A stretch of DNA of 59,677 bases from Acidobacteriota bacterium (GCA_902812415.1 CADDZJ010000015.1:1-59677); one strand, 5' to 3'; counted from the first letter of the stretch, positions 9,287 through 18,820 are shown. Program-made: numbers and translations. The notes: generated from the sequence alone by a model not told the origin.

Positions 9287-9355
9287 GCTTCGTTCCTAAG
9301 TTTATCTTCTGAACGCCCGCTAATGGCAAACCCGTTAGCGGGCGTTTTTATTTTT
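9209..9355 (+). promoter_or_regulatory. Cysteine-responsive attenuator (segments 1-4)
   Basis: Four RNA segments give exclusive folds. Segment 1 (9209-9220) pairs with segment 2 (9254-9263) through TGGCC/GGCCA and flanking pairs with two single-base bulges. Segment 2 extended (9249-9263) pairs with segment 3 (9312-9323) through TTAGCGG/CCGCTAA and GCGTT/AACGC with a CCA bulge: the antiterminator. Segment 3 pairs with segment 4 (9335-9346) as a perfect 12-bp terminator stem followed by TTTTTATTTTT. A ribosome stalled on the Cys codons (9221-9238) covers segment 1, frees segment 2, allows 2:3 and gives readthrough. Completed translation lets 1:2 and 3:4 form and terminates. Confidence 0.82.
9312..9355 (+). 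terminator. Attenuator terminator upstream of the TauE permease gene
   Basis: Perfect 12-bp stem, AACGCCCGCTAA (9312-9323) with TTAGCGGGCGTT (9335-9346), 11-nt loop, then a T-rich run to 9355. It lies 81 bp before the permease start and 25 bp after the leader stop codon. Confidence 0.88.
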
Positions 9356-9435
9356 GGGGTTCGATGGCCTCTCTTATCCGGCGTCTTTTTTCGCGGGGAG
9401 GATAGCGGCAAGGTGAGAGGCCCAGGCAAACACCA

Positions 9436-10212
9436 ATGACAGTCCCCATACTTGGTTTCATCACCGGAATCTTGATTGGCCTGACGGGCACTGGCGGCGG
9501 CTCCGTCCTCACCCCGCTGCTCCTGCTCTTTACACCCTATCCGGCCCTGGTTGTGATTGGCACAGATTTGGCGATGGGCGTTGTCACCAAGCTGGTCGGT
9601 TTTGTGGAGCACTGGCGGCTGGGCAAAATTTACTGGCGTCTGGCCGGATACATCATTCTGGGAAGCCTGCCTGGATGTCTGCTGGGAATTTTGCTGATTC
9701 ATTTCCTGAAGGATCATTTGAGCGCGGCTCATCTTGATGCCAGCCTGAAAGTGTTTGTGGGGCTGGCGCTGTTTGCGGCCTCGCTCTCGTTGCCTTACGT
9801 GCGCAAACGCAAGATGGGGCTTGCGGGGAAAAGGCCCGCCGCGCCTCAATCGCATTCAACCCCCTGGAGCTTCCTCGCTGTGGGAGCCGTGGTCGGTTTT
9901 CTGGTTGCAGTCACCTCCGTTGGCAGTGGAAGTCTTCTGATGGTGTTCATGCTGATGATGGCGCCGCTGCCCATTGCGGAACTGGTGGGGACGGACATCA
10001 TGCTGGGCCTTGCCACCACGGTGCTGGCCGGTTCTCTGCATTTCTGGATGGGGCATTTCAATCAGCATCTCTTTCTTGGACTTGTCGCTGGGTCGCTGCC
10101 GGGAGTTCTGGTGGGAAGCTGGTTTTCGCACCGCATTCCGGAGCGCTATTTCGGCTGGCTGCTCAGCATTCTCTATTTTTCGCTGGGAGCGCGTCTTCTG
10201 CTGAGTTGGTGA
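9436..10212 (+). CDS. TauE/SafE family sulfur-compound permease
   Basis: A 258-residue polytopic membrane protein with about eight hydrophobic segments in two related halves. Each half opens with the family's glycine-rich motif: GLTGTGGGSVLTP near residue 16 and VTSVGSGSLLMVF near residue 160. TauE/SafE proteins carry sulfite, sulfonates or related anions across the inner membrane, direction often unproven. Control by a cysteine attenuator and pairing with cysH argue for uptake of an inorganic sulfur source rather than export. The ribosome-binding site is poor: GAGAGG ends 15 bases before the ATG. It lies 133 bp upstream of cysH. Confidence 0.87.
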   Translation: MTVPILGFITGILIGLTGTGGGSVLTPLLLLFTPYPALVVIGTDLAMGVVTKLVGFVEHWRLGKIYWRLAGYIILGSLPGCLLGILLIHFLKDHLSAAHLDASLKVFVGLALFAASLSLPYVRKRKMGLAGKRPAAPQSHSTPWSFLAVGAVVGFLVAVTSVGSGSLLMVFMLMMAPLPIAELVGTDIMLGLATTVLAGSLHFWMGHFNQHLFLGLVAGSLPGVLVGSWFSHRIPERYFGWLLSILYFSLGARLLLSW

Positions 10213-10345
10213 TGGCGCTGCGCCGGCGAGAGCGTTGTCGGCAACCTTTTGGAAGTGGGCGATCAAAACGCCGAAAAAACAAAGCAACCGCGATCATTAA
10301 CCGCCGTTGCCAAAATCTTATATGGAAGAAAGGTGAACTCGAAAT

Positions 10346-11095
10346 ATGGCTTTCAACATTTCCGACTTAAACGCCTGGGCTGAGCGGAACGCGAACCTTC
10401 ATCCGCGTGACATTCTCGCTTTTGCCCTGGAGCATTTTTCGCCCCGTCTTGGCGTCAGCTTCAGCGGCGCTGAGGACGTTGTCCTGGTCGATATGGCCGT
10501 CAAGCTGGGCGGAAAATTTCAGGTGTTTTCGCTGGATACAGGAAGACTCCATCCCGAAACGTATCAATTCCTGGAGAAAGTCCGCGAGCACTATGGCATC
10601 ACCATTGATATCTTCTTTCCTCGCTCCGAGGCAGTGGAGGAATTTGTCCGCGCCAAGGGCATGTACTCCTTTTATCGTGATGGCCACAAGGAATGCTGCT
10701 CGCTGCGCAAAGTTGAGCCGCTCCGCCGCGCTCTGAGCAAGCTGGATGCCTGGGTCACCGGCCAGCGACGCGATCAGAGCCCGTCAACCCGCGCCCAGGT
10801 GGCCGTGGCCGAAATTGACGCCGCTTTTTCCAATGGCCGCCAGCTTGTGAAGTTTAACCCTCTGGCGAACTGGACTTCCAGACAGGTCTGGAACTATATC
10901 CGCGAATATGACGTGCCGTACAATCCGCTGCACGAGCGCGGGTTTATTTCGATTGGCTGCGAGCCTTGCACGCGTCCGGTGCTGCCCGGCCAGCATGAGC
11001 GCGAAGGGCGCTGGTGGTGGGAAGACGCCACGAAGAAGGAATGCGGCTTGCACGCCGGAAACCTGGTGGAAACGGTGGCCGTCGCCGCTTCATAA
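10346..11095 (+). CDS. cysH: Adenylylsulfate (APS) reductase, [4Fe-4S], thioredoxin-dependent
   Basis: A 249-residue enzyme reducing APS (or PAPS) to sulfite in assimilatory sulfate reduction. The nucleotide-binding segment is [13 protein letters not shown] (residues 38-50). Cys117-Cys118 in [11 protein letters not shown] and Cys205/Cys208 in GCEPCTRP are the four cluster ligands that separate APS reductases from cluster-free PAPS reductases. The catalytic Cys is residue 233 in KKECGLH. Context agrees: a TauE-type permease and a cysteine attenuator lie upstream. No sulfate adenylyltransferase or sulfite reductase gene is in the window. A 49-bp palindrome follows the stop. Confidence 0.93.
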   Translation: MAFNISDLNAWAERNANLHPRDILAFALEHFSPRLGVSFSGAEDVVLVDMAVKLGGKFQVFSLDTGRLHPETYQFLEKVREHYGITIDIFFPRSEAVEEFVRAKGMYSFYRDGHKECCSLRKVEPLRRALSKLDAWVTGQRRDQSPSTRAQVAVAEIDAAFSNGRQLVKFNPLANWTSRQVWNYIREYDVPYNPLHERGFISIGCEPCTRPVLPGQHEREGRWWWEDATKKECGLHAGNLVETVAVAAS

Positions 11096-11109
11096 TTGTA
11101 GTTGTTCCT

Positions 11110-11158
11110 GGGATGGTCGCAGACATGGCGTACAGTACGCCATGTCTGCGACCATCCC
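11110..11158. terminator. Perfect 49-bp palindrome between convergent genes
   Basis: Arms of 24 bp (11110-11133 and 11135-11158) are exact reverse complements around one central A. It lies between cysH (+) and the transpeptidase gene (-), whose ends are 78 bp apart, so a bidirectional terminator is the simplest reading. There is no long T-run on either side, and the perfection of the arms suggests recent origin or a repeat element. Confidence 0.6.
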
Positions 11159-11173
11159 GAACCTCGCTAATCT

Positions 11174-12535
11174 TTACTGTCCGGGCTGCTCAACCAAGGT
11201 GGGAAGGTGGGGACGTCCGGCCTGGGCGGACTCAATGCCTTTGGGAAGGAGCGACCGGTACAAGGTTCCCGCAATTTCGGCTGCGTGCGGGCCGTACATC
11301 GGCCTGCCGCCGCGCAGCATGACGATCACCACATATTGCGGGCGCTGTTCTTCAGAGTAGGAAACAAACCAGCCCATTCGCCCGCCATCTTCGCTGCAAG
11401 TGCCTGTCTTGCCAAAGATCCCTTCGTCAGGGTTATAAGCGGCCCGCGCGGTTCCGTAGAGCACCGCCGCTGCCATCCCCTGCCGCACATCGGGAATATA
11501 AGGCATCAGATCTGTTAGCTCGCGGCGCACCCGGGGTTCAAAGTGTTCGATCTCTTCCGTGGTGCGCGGGAATTGCAGCCAATAGAGCGTTCCGCCATTG
11601 GCGATGGCTGAGACAATGGCCGCCATCTGGAGGGGCGTCTGCTCGATGCCGGTTCCAAAGCTTGTGAGAAGGCCGACGCCCCCTTGTTTTTCAGGCGGCG
11701 GGGCGGTGGGAAAAGCGCCAGGAGACTCATCAGAGATATCCAAGGTCGCCTTCTGGCCGTATCCCAGTTCGCTGGCATAGTGTTCGACGCGCCCAAAGCC
11801 GAGCAACTCGCCGAGCCGCGCAAAAAAGCGATTGTCGGAGTGGGCGAGCGCCTGCGTTAAATCAATCCGCCGTCCGCCGGCGCCCGGAAGCTTGGTGTTT
11901 AACGTGATAATGCCTTCGCGGAGGCCGGCCAGCGCCACCAGGGGTTTTACCGTAGAGCAGGGAATATAGCCCCGCGAAACCGCAAGCTTCTGATTCACAA
12001 TCGTCAGAATTCGTCCGTTGTTAGGATTCACCACCACCACGCTTCCGTTCCAACGCCCCAGGGCTTGAATCGCAGCCTGGCGAATGGCGGGGTTCTCGCC
12101 CGCGGGATCATCTCCCAGGCTTGGGTCACTGTAGGAGCTTACCGACCAGGGGCTCCAGTAATGACGACGGTAGTGGTGCAAGCGGCGGTAGCGGGTGTAG
12201 GTGACGCGACGGTAAGTGACTCTTCGAGATGCCGCCCGGCGATAATGATGGTAACGGGGCGAAGTGCGGGCGTAACGGGAGCGGCTGGAATGCCCCGCGC
12301 TGGCCGCTTGAGGGGTGGTGTGACGGACGCTGGCGCGATGGACTGCGTGATGCCGGCGGTAGTGGCGTCTGCGCCTGTGGACGACGAGATGGCTGGATGA
12401 GGATGAAGAGGTTGCGCCAGAATGCTGGGACACTTGTGTCGTGTTGGCGTCAGCCAGCGAAAGGGCCTTCAGGCCCCGGCAGAATGGCAAAACAAAAACT
12501 GCTACGGCCAGAGCAGCAATTTTCCGAGAGATCAC
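11174..12535 (-). CDS. Penicillin-binding transpeptidase with His/Arg/Tyr-rich N-terminal region
   Basis: About 453 residues. The C-terminal part is a penicillin-binding transpeptidase domain: SxxK as STVK (about 194-197), SDN (about 233-235) and KTGT (about 376-379), so it should cross-link peptidoglycan or bind beta-lactams. No glycosyltransferase or PBP-dimer domain is visible. Between the N-terminal membrane segment (AALAVAVFVLPF) and the enzyme is a very basic region (about 51-127) full of His, Arg and Tyr. I chose the GTG at 12535, preceded by GGAGG with 5-base spacing and starting right at the signal sequence; the longer frame to 12613 adds an unlikely N-terminus. It faces cysH and follows recA on the same strand with a 104-bp gap. 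Confidence 0.82.
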   Translation of the reverse strand: MISRKIAALAVAVFVLPFCRGLKALSLADANTTQVSQHSGATSSSSSSHLVVHRRRRHYRRHHAVHRASVRHTTPQAASAGHSSRSRYARTSPRYHHYRRAASRRVTYRRVTYTRYRRLHHYRRHYWSPWSVSSYSDPSLGDDPAGENPAIRQAAIQALGRWNGSVVVVNPNNGRILTIVNQKLAVSRGYIPCSTVKPLVALAGLREGIITLNTKLPGAGGRRIDLTQALAHSDNRFFARLGELLGFGRVEHYASELGYGQKATLDISDESPGAFPTAPPPEKQGGVGLLTSFGTGIEQTPLQMAAIVSAIANGGTLYWLQFPRTTEEIEHFEPRVRRELTDLMPYIPDVRQGMAAAVLYGTARAAYNPDEGIFGKTGTCSEDGGRMGWFVSYSEEQRPQYVVIVMLRGGRPMYGPHAAEIAGTLYRSLLPKGIESAQAGRPHLPTLVEQPGQ

Positions 12536-12639
12536 TTTCCCCTCCAGTCGGGAAATCTTCTTGCTGACCAGCCCTGGCGCCAGCCGGACAGCAATGATGG
12601 GGTGGATGTTCATCAGAAGATTGCCGGCAGTCTGAATTC

Positions 12640-13698
12640 CTACTTTTTCCCCCGCGCCGCCACCACGTTTTCCGGCGCCGGGCTTTCAGACTCCAGCAAG
12701 GGCAGACTCAAAACTTTGCGGACCTCGTTTTCGATCCTCTTCTGGATATCGGCATGTTCCTTCAAAAACTGGCGGGCGTTTTCGCGGCCCTGACCGATGC
12801 GCTCCCCGCCGAAAGAGAACCACGAACCGCTTTTTTCCAGAATATTCAAAGATGCCGCGAGGTCGATTAAATCTCCTTCTCTCGAAATTCCTTCCCCATA
12901 AAGTATATCAAATTCCGCTTCTCTGAACGGGGCCGCCATCTTGTTTTTTACCACTTTCACTTTGACGCGATTGCCGATGACGCGGTCGCCGTCTTTAATG
13001 GAAGCGATGCGGCGGATATCGACCCGAACCGAGGAGTAAAACTTCAGCGCCCGGCCGCCGGTGGTGGTTTCCGGATTGCCAAACATTACGCCGATCTTCT
13101 CCCGAATCTGGTTGATGAAAATCAGGCAGGTTTTGGACTTGGAGACCACGCCGGTCAATTTTCGCAAAGCCTGGGACATAAGCCGGGCTTGCAGACCTGG
13201 CATGGAGTCGCCCATATCGCCGTCCAGTTCCGCTTTGGGCACGAGAGCAGCGACGGAATCGATAACCAGCACATCGACGGCGTTGGAGCGGACCAGGGCT
13301 TCCGTAATTTCAAGCGCCTGCTCGCCGTAGTCGGGCTGGGAGACCAGCAGATTATCCACGTCTACGCCCAGCCGCTTGGCATATGCGGCGTCAAGCGCGT
13401 GCTCGGCATCGACAAACGCCGCCATACCTCCCCGGCGCTGCGCCTCAGCAACCACATGCAGCGCAATAGTGGTCTTACCGCTCGACTCCGGCCCATAAAT
13501 TTCGACGACGCGGCCGCGCGGCATGCCGCCCACACCCAGGGCGGCGTCGAAAGAAAGTGCGCCGGTCGGAATCACATCCACAGGCACCAGCGCTTCCTTG
13601 GAACCCAGGCGCATGATGGAACCCTTGCCAAACTGCTTTTCGATCTGGACAAGGGTCAGGTCAATGGCTTTGTTGCGTTCGGCTCGGTCATCCGGCAT
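12640..13698 (-). CDS. recA: Recombinase A
   Basis: A 352-residue DNA recombinase and SOS co-protease, normal family length. The P-loop GPESSGKT is at residues 69-76, preceded by [36 protein letters not shown] carries the L2 DNA-binding region. The chosen ATG at 13698 gives the usual RecA N-terminus ([23 protein letters not shown]); the frame runs further upstream without family similarity. No recX follows and no clear LexA box was found in the 207-bp upstream gap. Confidence 0.97.
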   Translation of the reverse strand: MPDDRAERNKAIDLTLVQIEKQFGKGSIMRLGSKEALVPVDVIPTGALSFDAALGVGGMPRGRVVEIYGPESSGKTTIALHVVAEAQRRGGMAAFVDAEHALDAAYAKRLGVDVDNLLVSQPDYGEQALEITEALVRSNAVDVLVIDSVAALVPKAELDGDMGDSMPGLQARLMSQALRKLTGVVSKSKTCLIFINQIREKIGVMFGNPETTTGGRALKFYSSVRVDIRRIASIKDGDRVIGNRVKVKVVKNKMAAPFREAEFDILYGEGISREGDLIDLAASLNILEKSGSWFSFGGERIGQGRENARQFLKEHADIQKRIENEVRKVLSLPLLESESPAPENVVAARGKK

Positions 13699-13905
13699 AA
13701 GGAGTAAATCCCTTTTGGCGCGGAAAGAAGCGGGCGTCTGGCATCGCTTCCGCAGAATCACGCGCTGACGGTCAATCGATCAAGTTGCGCTTTTTTGCTG
13801 GCGATCGCTCTTTTGGTGACGAGCAGGCGCAACGTTATCGATTTGGTTCACAGTATAAGGCCATCCTCTTGGGATTTTCCAGCAATTTCCTTCTAATGGT
13901 AGTTC

Positions 13906-14796
13906 TCAATAAGCCGTGTCCGCTTTGCTGCGATAATCGTAAAATCCCTGTCCGGTTTTTCTGCCCAGCCTTCGCGCGTGGACCATCTTTTCAAGCAACG
14001 GGCAGGGGCGATATTTGGAATCGCGAAAGCCTTCGTAAAGCACTTTCATAATGTCGAGACACACGTCGAGGCCGATCATGTCAGCCAGTTCCAGCGGCCC
14101 CATGGGATGATTCATCCCGAGCTTCATCACGCCGTCTACCGCTTGCGGATCGGCGACTCCCTCCATCACAGCATAAATGGCCTCATTGATCATAGGCATC
14201 AGCACGCGGTTGGAGACAAAGCCTGGAAAGTCATTCACGCGAATGGGCGTCTTGCCCAGCGAAACGGCCAGGGCTGAAGCTTTCTCGATGGTTTCAGGAA
14301 GGGTTTCGATTCCGGCCACGACCTCAACCAGCTTCATCACGGGAACAGGATTGAAGAAGTGCAGCCCGCAGAATTGGCCAGACCGCGAAGTGACCGCGGC
14401 GAGCCGCGTGATGGAAATGGAAGATGTGTTGCTGGTGAAGATCACTTCCGGCGCACAGAGAGTTTCAAGCTGGCGCAAGACCTCAGCTTTAACGCTGAAG
14501 TCTTCGGTGACGGCTTCGATGATGAAATTCGCGGAGACCATCAGCGCCAATTCAGCGGATGTCTTGAGCTTTGCGAGAGCCTGTCGCTTTCCTGCCTCCG
14601 TGAGGCGGCCTTTTTCGACATCGCCGGCAAGCGCGTTAGAGATGCTTTCCGCAGCCGCCGCCAGAGAATGAGGTGAAGCATCGGAGAGCAGTACCGAGTA
14701 GCCGTGCCGCAGCAGGGTATGAGCAATGCCGCGACCCATTGTTCCGGAGCCGACAACGCCTACTGCATGGATTGATTCATTGATGGATTGAGTCAT
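13906..14796 (-). CDS. 3-hydroxybutyryl-CoA dehydrogenase
   Basis: A 296-residue NAD(P)-dependent 3-hydroxyacyl-CoA dehydrogenase of the short single-function type. Rossmann motif GSGTMG at residues 16-21; catalytic-His motif GLHFFNPVPVMKLVEVV; C-terminal GPLELADMIGLD and TGQGFYDY. It interconverts acetoacetyl-CoA and 3-hydroxybutyryl-CoA and lies just downstream of a thiolase on the same strand, so the pair forms the acetyl-CoA to 3-hydroxybutyryl-CoA step. Start: ATG at 14796 (AAGGG upstream) is preferred to the GTG at 14814. Confidence 0.92.
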   Translation of the reverse strand: MTQSINESIHAVGVVGSGTMGRGIAHTLLRHGYSVLLSDASPHSLAAAAESISNALAGDVEKGRLTEAGKRQALAKLKTSAELALMVSANFIIEAVTEDFSVKAEVLRQLETLCAPEVIFTSNTSSISITRLAAVTSRSGQFCGLHFFNPVPVMKLVEVVAGIETLPETIEKASALAVSLGKTPIRVNDFPGFVSNRVLMPMINEAIYAVMEGVADPQAVDGVMKLGMNHPMGPLELADMIGLDVCLDIMKVLYEGFRDSKYRPCPLLEKMVHARRLGRKTGQGFYDYRSKADTAY

Positions 14797-14861
14797 CGGC
14801 TCATTGCCCTTCACCTGTTATTCTGAGGCCAAGCGCGACAGGGCGGAGGAACCCCCGTATC

Positions 14862-14943
14862 TCGGTTCAAGATAGATTTCTCGAACTATGTCGATATTTC
14901 GCTGAAAAAATACAGAGACCCTTCACTTCGCTCAGGGTGACAG
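14862..14943. repeat. Imperfect palindromic repeat between thiolase and dehydrogenase genes
   Basis: Carries the half-site cacttcgctcagggtgacag, a member of the interspersed family also seen at 24488-24585, 37693-37778 and 52933-53014. The left half is degenerate. Confidence 0.45.
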
Positions 14944-14956
14944 AACATCGACTGAT

Positions 14957-16144
14957 TCAATGACCCAATGCTTCGACAGCGAGGGCCACAGCATTGCCGC
15001 CGCCCAGGCAGAGCGCAGCGATTCCGCGGCGGGCGTTTCGTCGCGCCATCTCGTAAAGGAGGGTCACCAGGATTCGCGCGCCCGAAGCGCCAATAGGATG
15101 TCCCAGGGCGACGGCGCCGCCATTGACGTTTGTCTTCTCAGGATCAAGTCCCAGCTCCTGCATCACCGCCAGCGCCTGCACAGCAAACGCCTCGTTGAGT
15201 TCGATGAGGTCCACATCCTCCAGCCGCCAGCCCACTTTGGCGAGGAGCGATTGGACGGCGCTTACCGGAGCCATCATGACCCAGCGCGGCTCAACGCCGC
15301 TCACGGCCTGCCCCACAATCCGCGCCATGATCTTGCTGCCCATTTCCCGTGCCTTTTCGAGCGAAGTCACCACCACAGCCGCCGCGCCGTCATTGGTGCC
15401 CGGAGCGTTCCCTGCGGTTACGGTTCCATCCGGTTTGAACGCAGGCTTCAATCGGGCGAGCGCTTCAAGCGAGGTATCCGCTCGCGGCGATTCGTCGATT
15501 GAAAACAGCATGGGCTCGCCTTTTTTCTGAGGGACTGGCACGGGAACGATCTGGTCTTTGAAGCGGCACTCATTGATGGCTTTGATCGCGCGCCGGTGGC
15601 TTTCAAGCGCGAATTCGTCCTGACGCTGGCGGGAGACTTTGTATTTTTCGGCCACCAGTTCGGCGGTCATGCCCATGTGGAAATTCTCGTAAGCGTCCCA
15701 CAAGCCGTCATGGATCATGGCGTCAATCACCTGAGCATTGCCAATGCGATGGCCCTGCCGGAATTGTGGAAGAAGAAACGGAGCATTGGTCATCGACTCC
15801 ATCCCGCCCGCCACCACCACTTCCGCATTGCCGGTTTGAATGCCCTGCGTCGCCAGCGCCACGGCTTTCAGACCCGAGCCGCACACCTTGTTAATCGTCA
15901 TAGCCGCCACGCGATGATCCAGCCCGCCTTTCAATCCCGCCTGCCGCGCCGGATTCTGGCCCAACCCCGCTGAGACCACGTTGCCCATGATGATCTCGTC
16001 CACCTGGCGGGGTTCAATTCCCGCCCTGCGCACCGCTTCGCGGACCACGCACGCGCCCAGATCAACCGCCGAAAGCGGCGCAAGCGCCCCTTGAAACTTT
16101 CCAATCGCCGTCCGAACGGCGCTGATAATCACCGCTTCTCGCAT
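14957..16144 (-). CDS. Acetyl-CoA C-acetyltransferase (thiolase)
   Basis: A 395-residue thiolase that condenses two acetyl-CoA or cleaves 3-ketoacyl-CoA. The acylated Cys is residue 88 in [14 protein letters not shown]; the base His lies in [17 protein letters not shown] and the second Cys in [14 protein letters not shown]. The start is decided by a near-perfect AAAGGAGG a few bases before the ATG at 16144; the upstream in-frame start at 16159 lies before that site. It precedes the 3-hydroxybutyryl-CoA dehydrogenase gene on the same strand with a 160-bp gap containing a palindromic repeat. Confidence 0.95.
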   Translation of the reverse strand: MREAVIISAVRTAIGKFQGALAPLSAVDLGACVVREAVRRAGIEPRQVDEIIMGNVVSAGLGQNPARQAGLKGGLDHRVAAMTINKVCGSGLKAVALATQGIQTGNAEVVVAGGMESMTNAPFLLPQFRQGHRIGNAQVIDAMIHDGLWDAYENFHMGMTAELVAEKYKVSRQRQDEFALESHRRAIKAINECRFKDQIVPVPVPQKKGEPMLFSIDESPRADTSLEALARLKPAFKPDGTVTAGNAPGTNDGAAAVVVTSLEKAREMGSKIMARIVGQAVSGVEPRWVMMAPVSAVQSLLAKVGWRLEDVDLIELNEAFAVQALAVMQELGLDPEKTNVNGGAVALGHPIGASGARILVTLLYEMARRNARRGIAALCLGGGNAVALAVEALGH

Positions 16145-16246
16145 GGCGCCTCCTTTCATCCCAAGGTGATTATAGCGCTTCTGGCTTTATGCTGACGCTG
16201 CAAGGAAGCGTTGCTGATTGTCGCGATCTGGGATATTCGAGTCTTC

Positions 16247-18820
16247 CTACCGGTAGGAAACATTAAGATCGAAGTTGCTCCTGGTGAATAGCACGCGGAG
16301 CATCCGGTTTTGTCGGTCAATCCACCAACCGAGTTTCCTCGCGCGATAACCGGCGGCGTCCAGGGCGCTGAGAGTCTCGCCATTCAGTTGAACGGCTTTG
16401 GGCGATGCCGTTGCAGCGAGGTCGATCTCATAAGCGCGGACGATGGGGGATTCGCCGTGGATGTGAGCGGCGGACGAATCCTGCTCGACATTCGCGCGAG
16501 CGCCGTTATAAAGCTCGAAGCGCGACGTGGTCGCCGTTGATGAAGGAAAAACGCGCCACGTCAGGCCGGTTCCGAGCGTTTTGTATTTCCCTGCGGCAAT
16601 GTCATTGGCCAGCGTCTCGGTTTGAGGGCTGATGAAGGGGACAAGCGCTCCGGCTTGAACGAAAAGGGGAATCTGGTGGAGCGGCGCGGGCGCTGTCACC
16701 TCACGACCGCCCGCATAAATTTTGCCCGTCCAATAATCCGCCCAGGAGCCTTCAGGCAGATAGAGTTGGCGTGTTGTGGCCCCTTGTTCGATGACCGGAG
16801 CCACCAGAATCCTGTCGCCCAACAGGTACTCATACTCCGCCGTGTAGGTGTTGGGATCATTCGGCCAGGACAACATCAGATGGCGTATGATCGGCAAACC
16901 CGTGCGGGATGCCTGCTGCGCAAAGGTGTAAAAATAGGGAAAAAGTGAAATGTGCAGCCGCGCATAGTCGCGGAATTCCCTGAGTGTCTCCGAGTCAAAC
17001 CAGAGGTCTACCGCGAATTTCGGCATGTTCCACAGATGGTCGCGCATGATCGGCGTGAGCGCCCCGAACTCCATCCAGCGAATCCATAGCTCTTTTGAAG
17101 TTCCGCTGCTCAGGATGTCGGGACCCCAGACATCAAAGCCCGAAAGCCCCGCCGTGATCCCTGCCGTCACCACAGCCGGGAGGCCATTATCCCGGCTCCA
17201 ATTCGGAAGCTGATCTCCGCCCCAAAGGACGGGCGTGAAGGCTTGTGAGCCGGGCGCTCCGGAACGCGAAAACTCCACCGCGTCAGGGTCAGCTTCATGA
17301 GCAATTTTGAACGTAATCTTATGGTAGAAAAGAGGATTCAGCGTGGCCATCACGCGACCCGTTCTGCCAGCCGCAAAGCGGTCGCCGTCGCGCACCCACT
17401 CGCCAAAGTCTTCCATCCACCCGTCAAAGTGGAACCCGGTCAGGATGCGCCGGATCATGCCTCCCCACCAACCCACCGCGTTGGGATTTGTAAAGTCAAT
17501 ATTCCCGGTGAGGACGGGCTCAAACCTGGGCCCTGCAGGCTTGCCGTCAGCCCCCACCACGAGGAAGTGGTGAGCAACGGCGTATTGGAAGGCGGGACTG
17601 GGCATGAGATACGGCAGCAATAGAGCCCGCACGTAGGGATGAACGTAACCCAGCACTTTGAATCCAAGGTTATGAAGCTCGTCATTAAACTTTGAAGGCT
17701 CCCCGTAATAGCCGATCGTCCAGAGGGGCCAGCCCAGGTTGGTGGCGTCATCCATCATGTCAGAGACCCACAGCGCACTGACCGGAACTCCCTCCGCGCG
17801 GAGCCGCCGCGCATCCGCCAGAACTGCATCTGCGCCTTGAAGGCTGTTGTGCCACACACCAAACGCCCAGGGCGGAGCCAGCGGCGTCCGGCCTGTCAAT
17901 CCGGTGTAGGCTTCAAGGACTTCAGCAGGCCCCTTTTCGGCAAACAAATAGCAATCCACCGTAGGCCCTTCGATCTGCACATCGAAATGGTTGCTCGAAG
18001 CTTGGGTGAAATCAACAGAAACCGTTAAGGCGGTATCGAAATAAACGCCAAGCCCATGAGGGCCGTAAATGAATGGGATGGACATGTAATCCCAGGTGTG
18101 CCCGGGAGTTCCATAACGGTCATTGGGGTGGAGGCTCATTTTGACGCCAGCCAGATTGGCGTGGATATACTGCTCGCCAAGGCCGAAGAACGGCCCCTGG
18201 GCATCGAGATGGAATTTGGACCAGGCATCTTTCCCCAGCCGCCCGCCTTCGATGGATACAAGGATTAACCCCGGCGTGATGGGTTTAATCTCGAGAGCGA
18301 CAGGCTGCGGTTCTTCCTGAACATGGCATTGGAGCGTCCAAATCTGGTTATGCTCGGCGATGCTCGTTACGCGATCGAGGGAAATCACTGAGGATTCTGC
18401 GCCACTGGCGCCCTTGCGCACCCAGGAAATGCCGCCAGATTGACCGCTGCTTGTTCCAAATCCCCATTGTGCGCGGGTTGTCTTATCCACCCACCAGAGC
18501 GCGAAGGGATCTTTTTTGATCTCCAGGCGCAGCAGGTCCGTTTCAAGAGTCAGACCGCTCGATGTTTCATGCGCCTGCAGAGCGCCAGAAGGAAGCTTGG
18601 CGTTAACAAGTTTGCCCGCATCGCTGATATGGCTTGGGCGAGGCGCTGGCCGGGCTAGCTCCCGCAGCATGGACTGGTATGCTGAGCTTGAAGCGTAGAC
18701 GCTGCTCGGAGGTGGGGAAGCGGCCTGTCCGGCACTTGGAGATGAAGCGACGGTGCACACCGCCAGGGTGATAGTCAGAAACCTTACGATGAGAGAACGC
18801 AAAAATACGTTGTGGTGCAA
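16247..18820 (-). CDS. Glycoside hydrolase family 31, secreted
   Basis: An 857-residue alpha-glycosidase with an N-terminal signal peptide (about 30 residues ending near SAGQAA). An N-terminal GH31 beta-sandwich precedes the barrel. The nucleophile motif is DGWMEDFGE, whose Asp-Phe-Gly-Glu form resembles the sulfoquinovosidase/alpha-glucosidase branch more than the WxDMNE form; the acid/base region is GFDVWGPDI. Substrate (alpha-glucoside, xyloside or sulfoquinovoside) cannot be decided here. The start is TTG at 18820 with GAGGG upstream. It ends the minus-strand pair receptor-GH31 (22-bp gap), so the receptor probably imports what this enzyme releases or trims. Confidence 0.88.
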   Translation of the reverse strand: MHHNVFLRSLIVRFLTITLAVCTVASSPSAGQAASPPPSSVYASSSAYQSMLRELARPAPRPSHISDAGKLVNAKLPSGALQAHETSSGLTLETDLLRLEIKKDPFALWWVDKTTRAQWGFGTSSGQSGGISWVRKGASGAESSVISLDRVTSIAEHNQIWTLQCHVQEEPQPVALEIKPITPGLILVSIEGGRLGKDAWSKFHLDAQGPFFGLGEQYIHANLAGVKMSLHPNDRYGTPGHTWDYMSIPFIYGPHGLGVYFDTALTVSVDFTQASSNHFDVQIEGPTVDCYLFAEKGPAEVLEAYTGLTGRTPLAPPWAFGVWHNSLQGADAVLADARRLRAEGVPVSALWVSDMMDDATNLGWPLWTIGYYGEPSKFNDELHNLGFKVLGYVHPYVRALLLPYLMPSPAFQYAVAHHFLVVGADGKPAGPRFEPVLTGNIDFTNPNAVGWWGGMIRRILTGFHFDGWMEDFGEWVRDGDRFAAGRTGRVMATLNPLFYHKITFKIAHEADPDAVEFSRSGAPGSQAFTPVLWGGDQLPNWSRDNGLPAVVTAGITAGLSGFDVWGPDILSSGTSKELWIRWMEFGALTPIMRDHLWNMPKFAVDLWFDSETLREFRDYARLHISLFPYFYTFAQQASRTGLPIIRHLMLSWPNDPNTYTAEYEYLLGDRILVAPVIEQGATTRQLYLPEGSWADYWTGKIYAGGREVTAPAPLHQIPLFVQAGALVPFISPQTETLANDIAAGKYKTLGTGLTWRVFPSSTATTSRFELYNGARANVEQDSSAAHIHGESPIVRAYEIDLAATASPKAVQLNGETLSALDAAGYRARKLGWWIDRQNRMLRVLFTRSNFDLNVSYR

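Noticed and set aside
9172-9855. 227-codon minus-strand open frame
   Set aside because: Antisense to the TauE gene and the attenuator; basic, low-complexity translation.
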